Below are positions 22,610 through 33,496 of a stretch of 64,000 bases of DNA, one piece after another (position 1 is the stretch's first letter; each line of letters starts with the position of its first letter). The notes below the pieces were generated by a model. It was given only the letters and a program-made list of their open reading frames with translations, made no database searches and was not told the DNA's origin. This stretch comes from Thelonectria olida (Eukaryota; Ascomycota; Sordariomycetes; Hypocreales; Nectriaceae): the NCBI GenBank assembly GCA_020736575.1, contig JAGPYM010000051.1, forward strand, positions 1 to 64,000, given 5' to 3'. Both the position numbers and the translations under genes were made by a program.

Positions 22610-23389
22610 ATGGAAGACACCAAATTCCCGTTGGCGAGCGCCATCATCTCCGACGATCCTGAACACCCATTCTTTCCCGTCCACATCAAGGTGCCAGGTT
22701 ACGTCGCGACGTCCTTACCAACAGCAGCGTTACTCACGATATTCTTTGGGGCATTGGCGGCCATTTTGACGACGTCCAAGGTTTTTCTCAAGCGGTCGAA
22801 CCCTACTCTTTCGAAGGGAGAAGTATGGACGGCATCATGGTTTATTCTTTGTGGATTTATCCATCTCTTCTTTGAGGGTACGGTATATTCCTACTATTTG
22901 GTTGATAACATTCCATATTTGCTAACGTATTGCTTAGGCTACTTTTCCTATAACTCCCTCGATATGGGCAGCCGCACCGACCTCTTCGGTCAGCTCTGGA
23001 AGGAATATGCCCTCTCTGACTCCCGCTACATGACACGGGATGCGTTCGTCGTCTGCATGGAATCCTGTACAGCGTACCTTTGGGGCCCACTATCCTTTCT
23101 CTGCGCCTACTATATTACTATTGACCACTCTCTCCGACACCCGTTGCAACTGATCGTGAGCTTGGGGCAGCTGTACGGCCTTATCTTGTACTACGGAACG
23201 TGCGCATTTGAGGAGCTGGTTCATGGTGTGGTGTTGAGTCGTCCAGAACGGTTTTACTATTGCGTTTATTATGCCGTATGCAACTCTTTTTGGCTATTTA
23301 CACCCGGGTGGTTGATTTATCAGAGCGTGCGGGAGACATCGATGGCTTTCGCGAGGACCAAGTCGGCGGATAAGGGCAGGAAGATCTAG
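22610..23389 (+). CDS. EBP-family membrane protein (sterol Delta8-Delta7 isomerase-like)
   Basis: Exons 22610-22877 and 22938-23389, about 239 residues. Family blocks: HPFFPVHIKVPGY near the N-terminus, CGFIHLFFEG (His and Glu in a membrane helix), SRTDLFGQLWKEYALSDSRY, and a later helix with ESCTAYLWGP; four to five membrane segments. The family includes emopamil-binding protein, which isomerises the sterol C8 double bond in the ER. The intron 22878-22937 has a GCTAAC branch site, is exactly 60 nt and contains no stop, so the frame stays open if it is retained; splicing restores the family sequence FFEG-YFSYNS. Fungi often carry extra EBP paralogues of unknown role, so the exact substrate is open. 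Confidence 0.9.
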   Translation: MEDTKFPLASAIISDDPEHPFFPVHIKVPGYVATSLPTAALLTIFFGALAAILTTSKVFLKRSNPTLSKGEVWTASWFILCGFIHLFFEGTVYSYYLVDNIPYLLTYCLGYFSYNSLDMGSRTDLFGQLWKEYALSDSRYMTRDAFVVCMESCTAYLWGPLSFLCAYYITIDHSLRHPLQLIVSLGQLYGLILYYGTCAFEELVHGVVLSRPERFYYCVYYAVCNSFWLFTPGWLIYQSVRETSMAFARTKSADKGRKI

Positions 23390-23418
23390 CAGACCTCTTA
23401 CAAGAAATCAAGGGTTGA

Positions 23419-25692
23419 CGTCGGTGCAAAGCGCGAGAACTTGCTACGCCCCGGGCTGCAGCAGACGGCTCGCTCTATAGCTGGCCCGACGGCGAGCTCG
23501 TAACGCCGGACAAGCTAGCGGCGTGGCTTAAAGAGGATATCCTCTTACGACGCGTAGCGCCGCCGCAGAAGAAGCTACGGGCGCGGGGTAGGGGCAAGGG
23601 CAAAGGCGAGGCCGTACAGCTACGGCAACAGCTCGAACAGGAGCAGCTCGAGGCCGCGGCCCTGGCAGAGGCCGAAAGCCTAGCCGAAGCCCTAGAGGTC
23701 CCCCTGGCCGAGGCCGCCGAGCTGCTCGCGGACGACCGCGAGGGCTACGTGCCACCCACGGCCCTTGCGCCGGCTGCAGTAGACCTTACCGAAGGATCCC
23801 TGCTTACAAGGGGCACCATCGACGCCTATATCGCGGCCGTTATCGAGCTCTGGCGGCTCCAGGTGGCCCACGGCAGCGCGAATACGGAGAACCCCCGGGG
23901 CGCCGCCGTACGAGGCTTCCTTGAGCAACGGGGCCGGCAGCGGGGGAAGCACGACCGCGCCTCCTTTAAAGACCGCGGAACCGACGGGATCCAGGCCGGC
24001 TATTCCCCCGATGAATGGCTCCGGATCCAGGATCTCCTTCTCAGCGGGGCCGCGTATACGCCGCAAAACCTCCGTACGCGAGTCGACCTCCTCTTCGGCC
24101 ACTACTACCTCTTACGGGGGCAGAACCGCCGTAAGATGGAGCTTGCAGACCTATCCCTACTGGACTATCCGCCTTCAGAAGGTCCAACCCCCTGCGGCTG
24201 CCTCGTAAGCCTTTTACGAGACGGCAAGCTAAATAAGACGGCGAGGAAGGAGTTTATGGGCGCCCTCCGGCATAAGGACCCCTTATTCTGTACGCAAGGG
24301 GCCCTAGCACAGCTCTTCTTCTGGCGCTGGCACGTCTCCGGCGAGCCGCCCCCGTCCTTCCGGCGCCGTCAGGACTGGTATCGGATCAAGGTCCTCGTCG
24401 GACGGGACCGCGAGCAGGAGCTCTCGTACCCAACGCAGCTACAAGAGACCTGGCGTATCTTCGGCGCCGCCGGCCTTATCGCATCAAAGAAGACGCACCT
24501 CCCGCGCAGGGTAGGCGCCCAGGACGCGGAGACCCACGGCACGTCGCTCGCTCAGATCTCGCAGGCCGGCCGCTGGAACCAGAGCGTGCTCTGCCAGGCC
24601 TATCTTACGCACCTACCGCGCGAGTTGATGCGTATCGTCGCCGGCTTCTCGGCGTCCCCGGGGGACTACTTCCTCGCGCGTGCGGCCCACGAACCCCCGT
24701 CCGTCTTACAAAAGCAGCTTTGGCCGTGGATAGAGGAGTGGGAGTCCCGCTTTGAGGCGCGCGCGCGCCTGCGATGCTGGGCAGAAGGCGGCCTCGACGA
24801 CGACGACCTAGCCGCCGACGGCTTCCTTAAGCTTATGCGGCGCCTGCGTATAGTACTCTTACAGGACGTGGCCGTCTTACAGCCCTGCTACCCGTCGCTG
24901 CCCTTCTTCGCCTACGCCCCTTTTAACGGGCCCGAGTGGGACGAGTTCGCCGTTGCCGTGCGCTCCGACGCGGTAGGGGCTACGGAGCCGTTAAGCCTGC
25001 TCGTACGACACGCGCTGCCGGAGCTAAGCGGCGTCTTAGAGAGCACGCGCGAGGCCCTCTTACAGAATAGCCATCAGCTCGCCATCCGGCTAGAGGGGAT
25101 TCAGAGCGGCCTCGATGCCCTCCTCCAGGGCAAGGTCCCTATCACGCTTACCGGCCACTTCGGAGCCGGGCCAGCAGTAGTGCTGGAGCCGGCGCCGGCG
25201 CCGTCAACAGCTCCTACCTTGAATCTCAATACAGCTCCGGCCTCGGCCCCAGAGCCTCTGGTACCAGGTATGCCCGTCGTTACAGCCCTGGCTAGGGTCT
25301 TTACGGTGCGGGACGTCTGGAAGGAGTGGGAGGAAGGGATTGCAGGCCAGCCTGCCGTACGGATGCTGGAAGAGACGTGGGGAAGCCGTTGGCGCCCGGG
25401 GAACGGGGTTAGGGTGCAGTTCTGTCGCCGGAAGGTGATCTGGGACGAGCTATTAGCCCGTATGGCGTCCGGTAAGAGCGAGGAGGAGGCCGTTGTAGAT
25501 CTAGAGCTCTTACGCGCCGGCCGGAGCTTGAACCGGCTCGTTGAGGAGCTCAAACAGCGCCGCCGGCGGGGCCAGGGTCAGGACCAAGGCCAGGGCCAGA
25601 TACGGGTACAGGTAGGGACCCCCGTGCCCGATGACCCAGGCCCAGGCCCGGGACCAGGTCCGACTCGGGGCCAGGGCCATCGGGGGCGCTAG
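23419..25692 (+). mobile_element. Crypton-type element: tyrosine recombinase with GCR1-like C-terminal domain
   Basis: An open frame from the codon after a TGA (23416-23418) to the stop at 25690-25692 encodes about 757 residues with no ATG at its start; the first in-frame GTG used by ORF callers (23749) is not the real N-terminus. Upstream codons read DGSLYSWPDGELVTPDKLAAW, a Crypton N-terminal block. The centre has the recombinase core, with AQISQAGRWNQ and a following Tyr in AYLTHLPREL as candidate catalytic positions. After a Pro/Ala linker comes a GCR1-type DNA-binding domain (about 25290-25560: VRDVWKEWEEG, WGSRWRPG) and a Gln/Gly/Pro tail. The DNA is markedly GC-rich compared with its flanks. 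The beginning lies only 30 bp past the EBP stop, so the 5' end is probably truncated. Cryptons lack inverted repeats, so ends cannot be fixed. Confidence 0.8.
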
Positions 25693-26843
25693 ACCCGGCT
25701 AGGGAGGAGGCGGACCGCCCCTCGTCGACGGTAAGCCGGCCGTCCAGGATGATCTATATATATATATCTATTTAAAAAATGTATTTTTAAAGATCAAAAA
25801 GCCGTAGGATCAGTGCATTATTATCTTATAGTCCTTACAGCAGAGCCTAGCCCCCCCCTTATCCCTTCCTAGCACTGCACACACAAATATCTCAACGGCC
25901 AGTAGCCTATACGGCGCCGCTCCTGGACCAAACGCACCGCCGGAGTGTAGCAGTCCCCCAGGCCCCGGAACGGCCTCGATTGGGCCGCTGGCCGTCGAGA
26001 TATTCGCGTGCGCGGCGCCGGGCACTTATCAGATGGTAGTTGTGTAATCGCATACGATTTCCCGAAATTACTCCGCAAAACGACCCCACGATAAGTCCTG
26101 CTTATCATCAAGTACGTTAGTAAAACGAATGCATTTGATTTCGGTCTGGTCACCTAGAACCAAAAACGACATGAAGGAAGTGGCGTAGAGAGAATTGGAT
26201 GTAAAATGATGTATGCTATTAATGAAAGCGAATTCTTTTAGGCTTTCCGTGTTCAACTCGGCTTGAATTGTCAAGGTAGGATGTAGTTTTGTAAAACGTG
26301 GAATATTTTTGCGTTGGTTATTTCCTAAAAGATACAAGCGAAGGCAGTGATCAACTACCATCGGTTGATTACCGCTAACCCCTTGCCCCCTCGCATCAAG
26401 TCACCCAACAGGCCATTGATTCGTTCCGTAATCCAGTATTGCGGGTGGGTGGCTTCCGTGGATGGTGGCTCACGGGGCTCAGGACATGGGCTCTCCGTTG
26501 GGGGTGATACCGCATTCTGAATGTGAAAGATCTGCACATTTCACAACCCTCGTACGAATTCCCATTTTCCGTTTTCTGTTCCCTGGCAATATTTGCCCTC
26601 AAGTAAAAATTACAGTTGGTATCATGGCTAGTTTGGTTCAATTTGCTATTGCGTCGAAGTGCCGTTTGTTGAGCCCCCTCGCTTCCCCGATTATCTCAAT
26701 TCCACGCGCCTTCCCCCATATTTTCATTCACCACCCTGCAGAATCTAGCCCTTCAGCTGAATAAGTTAAACTGAAGCGAGGCGGGCCCAATTTCCGGGAT
26801 TCGGTCAGTCACCGCTACCCTGCTTCCCTGCGTGAGACGATGC
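25693..26843. other. intergenic downstream of the Crypton
   Basis: An AT-rich stretch at 25753-25797 (TATATATATATCTATTTAAAA) follows the recombinase stop and may be the element 3' region. An imperfect inverted repeat lies at 25881-26009. An open stretch at 26462-26764 has no recognisable similarity. Nothing else seen. Confidence 0.4.
25881..26009. repeat. imperfect inverted repeat
   Basis: AATATCTCAACGGCCAG at 25886-25902 matches the reverse complement of CTGGCCGTCGAGATATT at about 25989-26005, with flanking partial matches. Differences are mostly C/T at CpG or CpA. It may be a small MITE-like hairpin or a Crypton boundary structure. Confidence 0.6.
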
Positions 26844-27170
26844 TCAAGAGAGTCGGCGACTGGGTACAGGGGCGTCACTGACGGCGGGAATCGCCGCCGT
26901 CGACGCCACCGCTGTAGCTGCAGCAGCTACAGTGGAGACGATTTCATTATCGTTGGCGTCGATGCTGCTGTTTCGTGACATGACCGGTGTGAAGAGCGTC
27001 GTCGTGGTTCTCGGCGCACAGAGGGAGCAGATCTCCATTTGCGGCTTGGGAGACAGACAATAGAAGGGGCTCAAACACCTACGTGCGCAGCGCTTGAAGT
27101 CAACAACTGTCTCGCCTTGGCTGCGCTTGCAGACCTGGCACACGCGCTGGGCGACGACGGTGTGGCACAT
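26844..27170 (-). CDS. small cysteine-rich hypothetical protein
   Basis: 108 codons on the minus strand, starting MCHTVVAQRVCQVCKR. Cysteines cluster in the first 50 residues (CQVC, CARRC, YC, CSLC), followed by a Thr/Ser/Ala-rich tail. It resembles the small Cys-patterned hypothetical proteins common in fungi, but I cannot name a family, and there is no signal peptide. A second overlapping open frame at 27100-27525 could be an upstream exon or noise. Weak call. Confidence 0.35.
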   Translation of the reverse strand: MCHTVVAQRVCQVCKRSQGETVVDFKRCARRCLSPFYCLSPKPQMEICSLCAPRTTTTLFTPVMSRNSSIDANDNEIVSTVAAAATAVASTAAIPAVSDAPVPSRRLS

Positions 27171-29023
27171 GGTTAGATGATTTTTGTCCGTGCTTTCTGA
27201 CTGCTTCGTGCGATGGCCCCTCTAGGTGTAAGCAGAAATGCGGCTCCGGTGTTGATGATTCGGGATGCCAAGTTGGCCTGACCGAGTTGCCAGAAGGATT
27301 AGAGAGGGAAGAAGGGTTTGAGAGGGAAGAAGGGAAATGGTATTTATTTGGTTTTGTTACGGGGATGGTAGTACTCGATGATGTTGATAGGGCTGGATGG
27401 TTTGCTGTGAATCGGTGTTCAGTTTCGACTACGGTTACACTCAAGCCCTCGATGTTCGGAGATTTCACAATGCTCACGTTTGACGGGGATGAATGAATAT
27501 TTGTGGAACCGGCACTCATGTTCATGTATTCACGACAGTGACCGACGGACGATAAACGGTAGCTATTATAAGTAGTTAATTTGAGCAGCAGTAGAGTTTA
27601 GGGTTCTGTTGTCATCTGCCGCATCGGCATTGGATAGAAGACAGCAAGCTGCAAAAGTGGAGAAGTAAAACCAGACTAGTGAGACTGAGGAGCAAACATC
27701 CATGACGACAATCAGACCAAAAGGTTAGGTACGGTAGCTTTCCGTGAGGCGCTGCGCTGCGATACCCAAGGACATCATTTGATCGGGTTAGACATGTCAA
27801 GAACAAATGGTCAGTTGCAGCCTAAAGCAGTCATGTGAAAGCCTTGTTCAGGCAACAAGATGTCGTTTCCCGCTATGTGAATGGGAGCGAGCGAGTACAG
27901 AGTTGGAGAGACTGTGGCACAAGCAAAGCTTTGGACCTCGTTCGCAGCCAACGGGAAGTCAAAGCCAAGGCAAACCTTCAAAAGCTCCTCTATTTGCTAC
28001 CCCTCAGTTGAGACCGCCAAGAGTTTAGTTTGCCTGGTGGCGAACTGACATGCGAATTGCCGCAAGATGGTTTCTGGGTCTGATGATGCTCGAAACACTC
28101 ATTCCTGGCGACTTGCGTCTTAGACTTTCCAGACTCACGTCTGTTCGCCTCGTCGATTGCCTCTCCCCTCAAAATCAAACCGGCTCATACATGCTCTGAA
28201 TACTTGCCGGCGTCAGATCTTGGACTAATCTAGGCCAAGGTTCCTGACGGGCTTCCATACCATAGTAAGTATTGTGCTCTCCTTCAACCATCGGCGCTAA
28301 CGCTTTCCCCGTTCCTTGCCATCGGCCATAGACTAAACGTCGCTGTGGTACCATGAGGCGTAAATTCCTTCGACAAAACTTGCGTCCGTAATACACATGG
28401 CCCAGCCAGTGTTCCGTTTCGCTTCATGTCATCCTTAGCGATGCTTTATCGTGATGCTTTCCGCCTCGACAGGGAACGAAAAAAAGAGCTGTCGTCTAGT
28501 AAAGGCCCAAGCACAGCTTACTACTCGACCATGTTCAGAAAGAACACGACTAATCTGCCCATGCAACTCTGTTGTTAACCATTGCCACAATTGAAGCCAG
28601 CGGAGTGGGTTTGACTAGGCACATAACTGGCACTCGAGAGCAGGGTTACGGAAAGCATCAAGATAGTCAGTTCCAGTTATTGGGGTGGAGTTGGAAGACT
28701 CTCGAAGAAGCTTGCCTGTTCCCCTCCCATCCGCCCGCTGAGGAGCGCCTGAGACTCCAGTTCACAGCCCGCTTCCGCCACTGCTTTGACTTATTTTGGG
28801 CCCATCCAGTCATGAACTTTCGATGACGGGTCTCCCAAGTTCCATTCAAGGATGGCACCCGGAATGATGATGACGCCTCCTTGACGTCATAATCCTTCGG
28901 GTAAAGGGCCCTGAACATCCAATTCCGCCGGGCATCGCTTCTCCTTTACGCCATCGTCACGACGACCTTCCCCAAATCTGTCGGCCTTAGTTTCGTTGCT
29001 TCGCCCTTGTCTAGCGGTCACAA
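27171..29023. other. intergenic, no supported gene
   Basis: No convincing gene on either strand apart from the uncertain frame at 27100-27525. The last 150 bp are the promoter of the MFS gene. Confidence 0.4.
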
Positions 29024-30732
29024 ATGTCGCTCGCTCAGCATGTTACCCAAATTGAAGGCTTTGACTACGAAGGCCCTGCGAATACAAGGAGCAATGGGAA
29101 CCTCAACCGCAACGATAGCGCAGCCAACGAGCCATGTTTGGGAGTGGAAGACGCCCACAGATCGGAGTGGCGACGCATGAGGTTTGCACCCGTTGAGATT
29201 ACGCAGGAAGAAACTCGCATCGCGGCATACAAAGTCTCGAAATCCAAGCGATACGGTACGTTTAAACTTTTATCGTGAGAATGGCTATCGAGATCTGACC
29301 AAGAATCTTCCAGCTCAAGCGGCGACGGCCGTACTAACCTGCTGGCTTGCATCTGGCATCGCATTTGGCTTCGCGGCTCTCAAACCCGTCTTGACAGCTG
29401 AAGGTGTATATCATGAACTCTGCCGGAATGACGAGATGACGGGATTTGACGATGAGCCGAGCCTTGAGGTTCCCTGCGCCGAGCAAGATATGCGCCTGAA
29501 CCTCTTCTTCATCTGTGGCTCAATTGCCACTAACATATCATCTCTTTTCTCCGGAACTGCCCTCGATCGGTTCGGGAGATGCGCATGCTGGAGAGCATCG
29601 TGTGTCTTTCTAGTCCTCGGCTCCCTACTGATGGGTTTTTCCTTCGCCATCCTGGAATTCGATGGTTACCTTCTGTGCAATGTTTTTCTAGCTCTTGGGA
29701 GGGCCTTCCTTATTTGTCCCTAGCTTTCAACTTGCCAATGCGTTCCCCAAGCATTCGGGGTTGGTGGTTGCCCTCATCACTGGAGCTTTTGATGCATCCG
29801 CCGCCGTTTTCCTCTTCTATCGCATGGCATACGATGCGTCTGGTGGCAAGTTCTCACTAGAGAAATTCTTCTTTAGCTACCTTATGGTTCCGGTGCTAAT
29901 TCTTTTGGCCGAATTCTTGTTGATGCCATCTCGTGCATACCACACCATGGTGGGGTTTACGAGGAAGATTGAAAAGGCCCAAGATCGTACTCGTAATGTC
30001 CACGACTCGGATGAAGTTATCTCGGACGCGGGAGAGTTGACGCGAGTGCGGAGTGCTCGTGCTAATAAACGCAAAGCTAAGCCTGAGAAGATCGAAGAAC
30101 TTGTCGGTGATAACGAGCACCGAGAACAGCGCATCAAGATTGTGGAGGAGTGCCAGGAGGCGAGCGGTGTCTGGGGTGTTCTCCACGGTGTCCCAGCCCA
30201 TCAACAGATGCTCTCGCCCTGTTCATTCTCATCCTATTATTGACCGTGCTTCAGATGCTTCGGATGAACTACTTCATTGCACCATTAGAGCACAGTACAG
30301 GTATATGTTGGAGTCAGAAGTTGCGGCTGAGGGGATCAACGAGTTCTTTGATGTAGCCCTGCCCTTGGGAGGTGTCTCTTCCACCCCTTTCATCGGACTG
30401 CTACTCAATAACCTGAGTGTGCCCAACACATTTGGAGTCTTGACGCTGTTCATCATCGTTATTGGAACTCTCAATTGCTTGCCTTTACTTTGGGCAGGAT
30501 ATGCTACCGTCGTGGCATTCGTCATCTTCCGTCCCCTCTACTACTCTGCAATCTCGTAAGTGCACCCAGCGCGATGCCGATTCCCTTACTGACGCGCTTT
30601 CTAGCGATTACGCCACGAAGGTTTTTTTGGCTTTGCTAACTTCGGTCGCATATACGGGACCATCGTCTGTCTCTCTGGAATGGTCAATTTCGTCCAGTCA
30701 GGCCTTGATGCCCTTGCCCATGGGCCTCTAGA
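29024..30732 (+). pseudogene. MFS transporter (Fmp42/LAT3-like), frameshifted and cut by hAT insertion
   Basis: Recognisable N-terminus and most transmembrane segments of an Fmp42-like major facilitator: FGFAALKPVLTAEGVY, FICGSIATNISSLFSGTALD, FVPSFQLANAFPKHSG, then LITGAFDASAAVFLFYRMAY. One clean intron is at 29256-29313 and another at about 30556-30605. Lesions: an extra G near 29696-29699, two frame changes between 30205 and 30290, and a miscounted T-run near 30621. The last helices are absent: the reading frame runs into the hAT inverted repeat at 30733, and no continuation is found beyond the element. Non-functional. Confidence 0.85.
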
Positions 30733-33496
30733 CAGTGCTGGATAGACACGCGTGTTGTTTCATACTGTTTCATATGAAACTGAAACAGCCCCTGGATCCG
30801 GTTTCATATGAAACTGTAACCCTCCCAGTTTCATATATTTCAGTCGGTTTCATATGTTTCATATACGTCCGATGAGTCCCAAATATCTTAGTACTTAACC
30901 AAGAATATTTTGCAAGCAAATGCCTTCAACGTAGTTCGAAACTTGCTAATCGTAAAAATGTCCTCAGCTTCGCCTTCTCCCTTGTTCTCAAAGCCTTCTG
31001 ACGAGTCTCCGGCACCTGCATCGCATGACTCTTCCGTTCCCGCGAAACGCGCATTGAATCGCTCTCCCCCTGATCGGGCTGGCAAGCGCACCAAAGGCCG
31101 TACAAACAACAGCACTTGGAACGAGGCGCGCGACCCTTATGAAGAGAGAGGAGAGAAAGCTCGTGATTCTTCATACCACGAAATCTGGTACTGCAAGCAC
31201 TGCGACTCCACGAAAAAGCCTAATTCGGTAACGACGAACATGAGCCGAGCCCGCAAGCACCTGCGGGACTTTCACGGCATCCGGGTTATAGAGTATGCCG
31301 AAAGGTCGGATCTGAAGAAGCAGCAACATGGCACCATCACGGATTTGTTTGGAAGGCAGGAGGAACGTCAAGCCAATCGAGACCTCAACGAGGAAAAATA
31401 TTTGGCAAATGCTATTAATATTCCTGCGTTCGAGGAAGCCCTTGCCAGGCTTCTTGCAGTTCCCAATATTGCCCACACATTCATCGAGTACCCCGGGTTT
31501 CATGCTGTCATCCTCTCCTGCAACTATATGGCCCGGGACGTCCTCCTACGCAGCCGCAGAGCGGTATCGAAGCTTCTCGAAAAGACGTTCGCTCAACACA
31601 AACAAGGCCTCGTCAATAAGCTTCATGGTTCTCTCTCTTCCATGGTCCACTTCACCATTGACATGTGGACCTCATCGGAACAGAAAGCAGCATATCAGGC
31701 AATCGTGGTCCATTTTGTAGACGCGGAGACTAGAGAAGTCGCTCAAGCGTTATTGTCACTGCGCGAGTTCAAAGGAAGCCACAATGGGAAATTGCAAGCC
31801 AAGACTTTCCTAGAGGTTGTCGAAGAGTACGACCTCAGCAATAAGATTGGCTACTTTACGATGGATAATCACGATGCTAACGATACTATGCTTGACGATG
31901 TCGCAAAAGAGATTGATGGTTTAGACCCGGTTGCCAGGCGACTACGCTGCAGTGGCCACATCATGAACCTCATCGTTCAAGCCTTCCTTTTCCGGAGTAA
32001 AGCAAAGAAGATTCAGGAGGATGAGCAAGAAGGGATTGATGAGGCGTATGAGCGACTGTGCAGGCTATCCGAAAAAGAAGAAGGGGGCGTCATTACGAAG
32101 GCACAAGCCACCGAGGAATGGCGGGAGTTTAATGTTCTGGGGAAGCTGCACAACTTGTGCATGTATTCAAGGAGCTCTACCAGCATCTGCAACGACTTCA
32201 AGGCCAAGATTGGCAGGGCCTTGCCGAGGGACAATGATACACGCTGGAATTCATGGTTTCGTCTTATTGACGTGGCAATTGAGAGGCGGGCAAAGTTCAT
32301 GGATTGGATTCAAGAAAATCATGCCAAGATCGAGAAAGATGCACTGGACCACAACGACTGGAACGAGCTCCGAGACATCCATGCGTTTCTACAACCATTT
32401 CACCAGATCTCGGTACGCCAAGGCCGGGAGAACACACTCGATGAAGTTCTATCTCATATGGATTTCCTCCATCATCACTTCACGCAGGCTAAAGACAAGG
32501 CTTTCAATAACACACGCTTCTACGCGCGCTTTCACGTGGCTTGGCTAAAGTTCGAGAAGTATTACCAGCTTACCGAACAGGCCCCCGTGTACGTGGCTGG
32601 TATCCTCCTCCACCCAGCACTCCGAAAGAGCTATCTGAGTGAGCGGTGGAAGAGAAACCCAGCCTGGGTTAGCAATGCCGTGAAGTCTGTTAGAAAGATT
32701 TGGTCCATAGAGTACAAGAGCTACCAGCTCCAAGATAAGCAACAGGAGAAAGGGCAAGAACTCGACGAGTTCGATCGCTGGAGGCAGAAGGTGTACAGCA
32801 CAGCGAGCGAGGTGAAGGATGAATTCGACCGCTTTATTTATGTAAGTAATTTGAAGCCTTCTACCTAATGGCCAGGTATTGACGATACTTCGCAGGGCTC
32901 ACAAGTTGGGATTGGACAACAAACGGCCTTGCAGTGGTGGCTTGAACCGACCCAGCGAGAGAATTTTCCCCTCCTCTGCCGTATGGCCGTTGACATATTC
33001 TGCATCCCTCCGATGTCTACGGAAGCAGAGCGAATTTTCTCAGGCGCAAGACGGCAGGTTACATGGGATAGAAGTAGCATGTCTGCCGAAATGGTAGAGG
33101 CATGTGAGTGCATTAAAAGCTGGATAAGGGTTCCAAAGGGGAAAAGCAGGCCGCTTCTTGCAGGGGTGTTTAGGGGAGCGGAGGATACCGACGCGGCTGT
33201 AAGGATTCTCCAAGAAGATATTGAGGTGGGCAAGGGGGAAGAAAGCGATGGCGAGGCTAGCGAATTGGTAGCATAGGTAGGCAGGCAATGCGAGACATCT
33301 TTGAGGTGCCCAGTGGTAAGGTGTATGTCGTCACCGAGGTTGCCAAAGACAGGGGGAAAAAAAACAAAGGAATTAGATATTGATTCATATGAAACTGAAA
33401 CCGGTTTCATATGAAACTGAAACTATACTGGCGTCCTGTTTCATGAAACTGAAACTCACCCCAGTTTCAGTTTCATAGCGTGTCTATCCAGCACTG
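30733..33496 (+). mobile_element. hAT transposon, apparently complete
   Basis: 2764 bp with perfect 19-bp terminal inverted repeats, CAGTGCTGGATAGACACGC and its complement; CAGTG ends are typical of hAT. Both subterminal regions carry multiple TTTCATATGAAACTGAAAC-like palindromes, candidate transposase-binding sites. The flanking 8-mers (CCTCTAGA on the left, GGTTAAAC on the right) do not match, so the usual 8-bp target duplication is absent, which suggests deletion or rearrangement at one side after insertion. The host MFS gene is cut at the left end. Confidence 0.9.
30958..33276 (+). CDS. hAT-family transposase
   Basis: Exons 30958-32841 and 32896-33276 joined by a 54-nt phase-0 GT..AG intron, about 754 residues. 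Order: a Ser/Pro-rich N-terminus with a basic patch, a BED-type zinc finger (CKHCDSTKK ... KHLRDFH), the RNase H-like catalytic core with IDMWTSSEQKAAY and GYFTMDNHDANDTMLDDV, then LRCSGHIMNLIVQAF, and the C-terminal dimerisation block (WWLEPTQRENFPLL, PPMSTEAERIFSGARR). No stop or frameshift was found, so it may be active. The ATG at 30958 is the first ATG in frame; codons from 30910 lack one. Transcription matches the orientation of the broken MFS gene. Confidence 0.9.

Noticed and set aside
23419..25692. Starship captain (DUF3435-type tyrosine recombinase)
   Set aside because: The C-terminal GCR1-like domain and the N-terminal DGELVTPDKLAAW block are Crypton features, and no large cargo element boundaries are seen.
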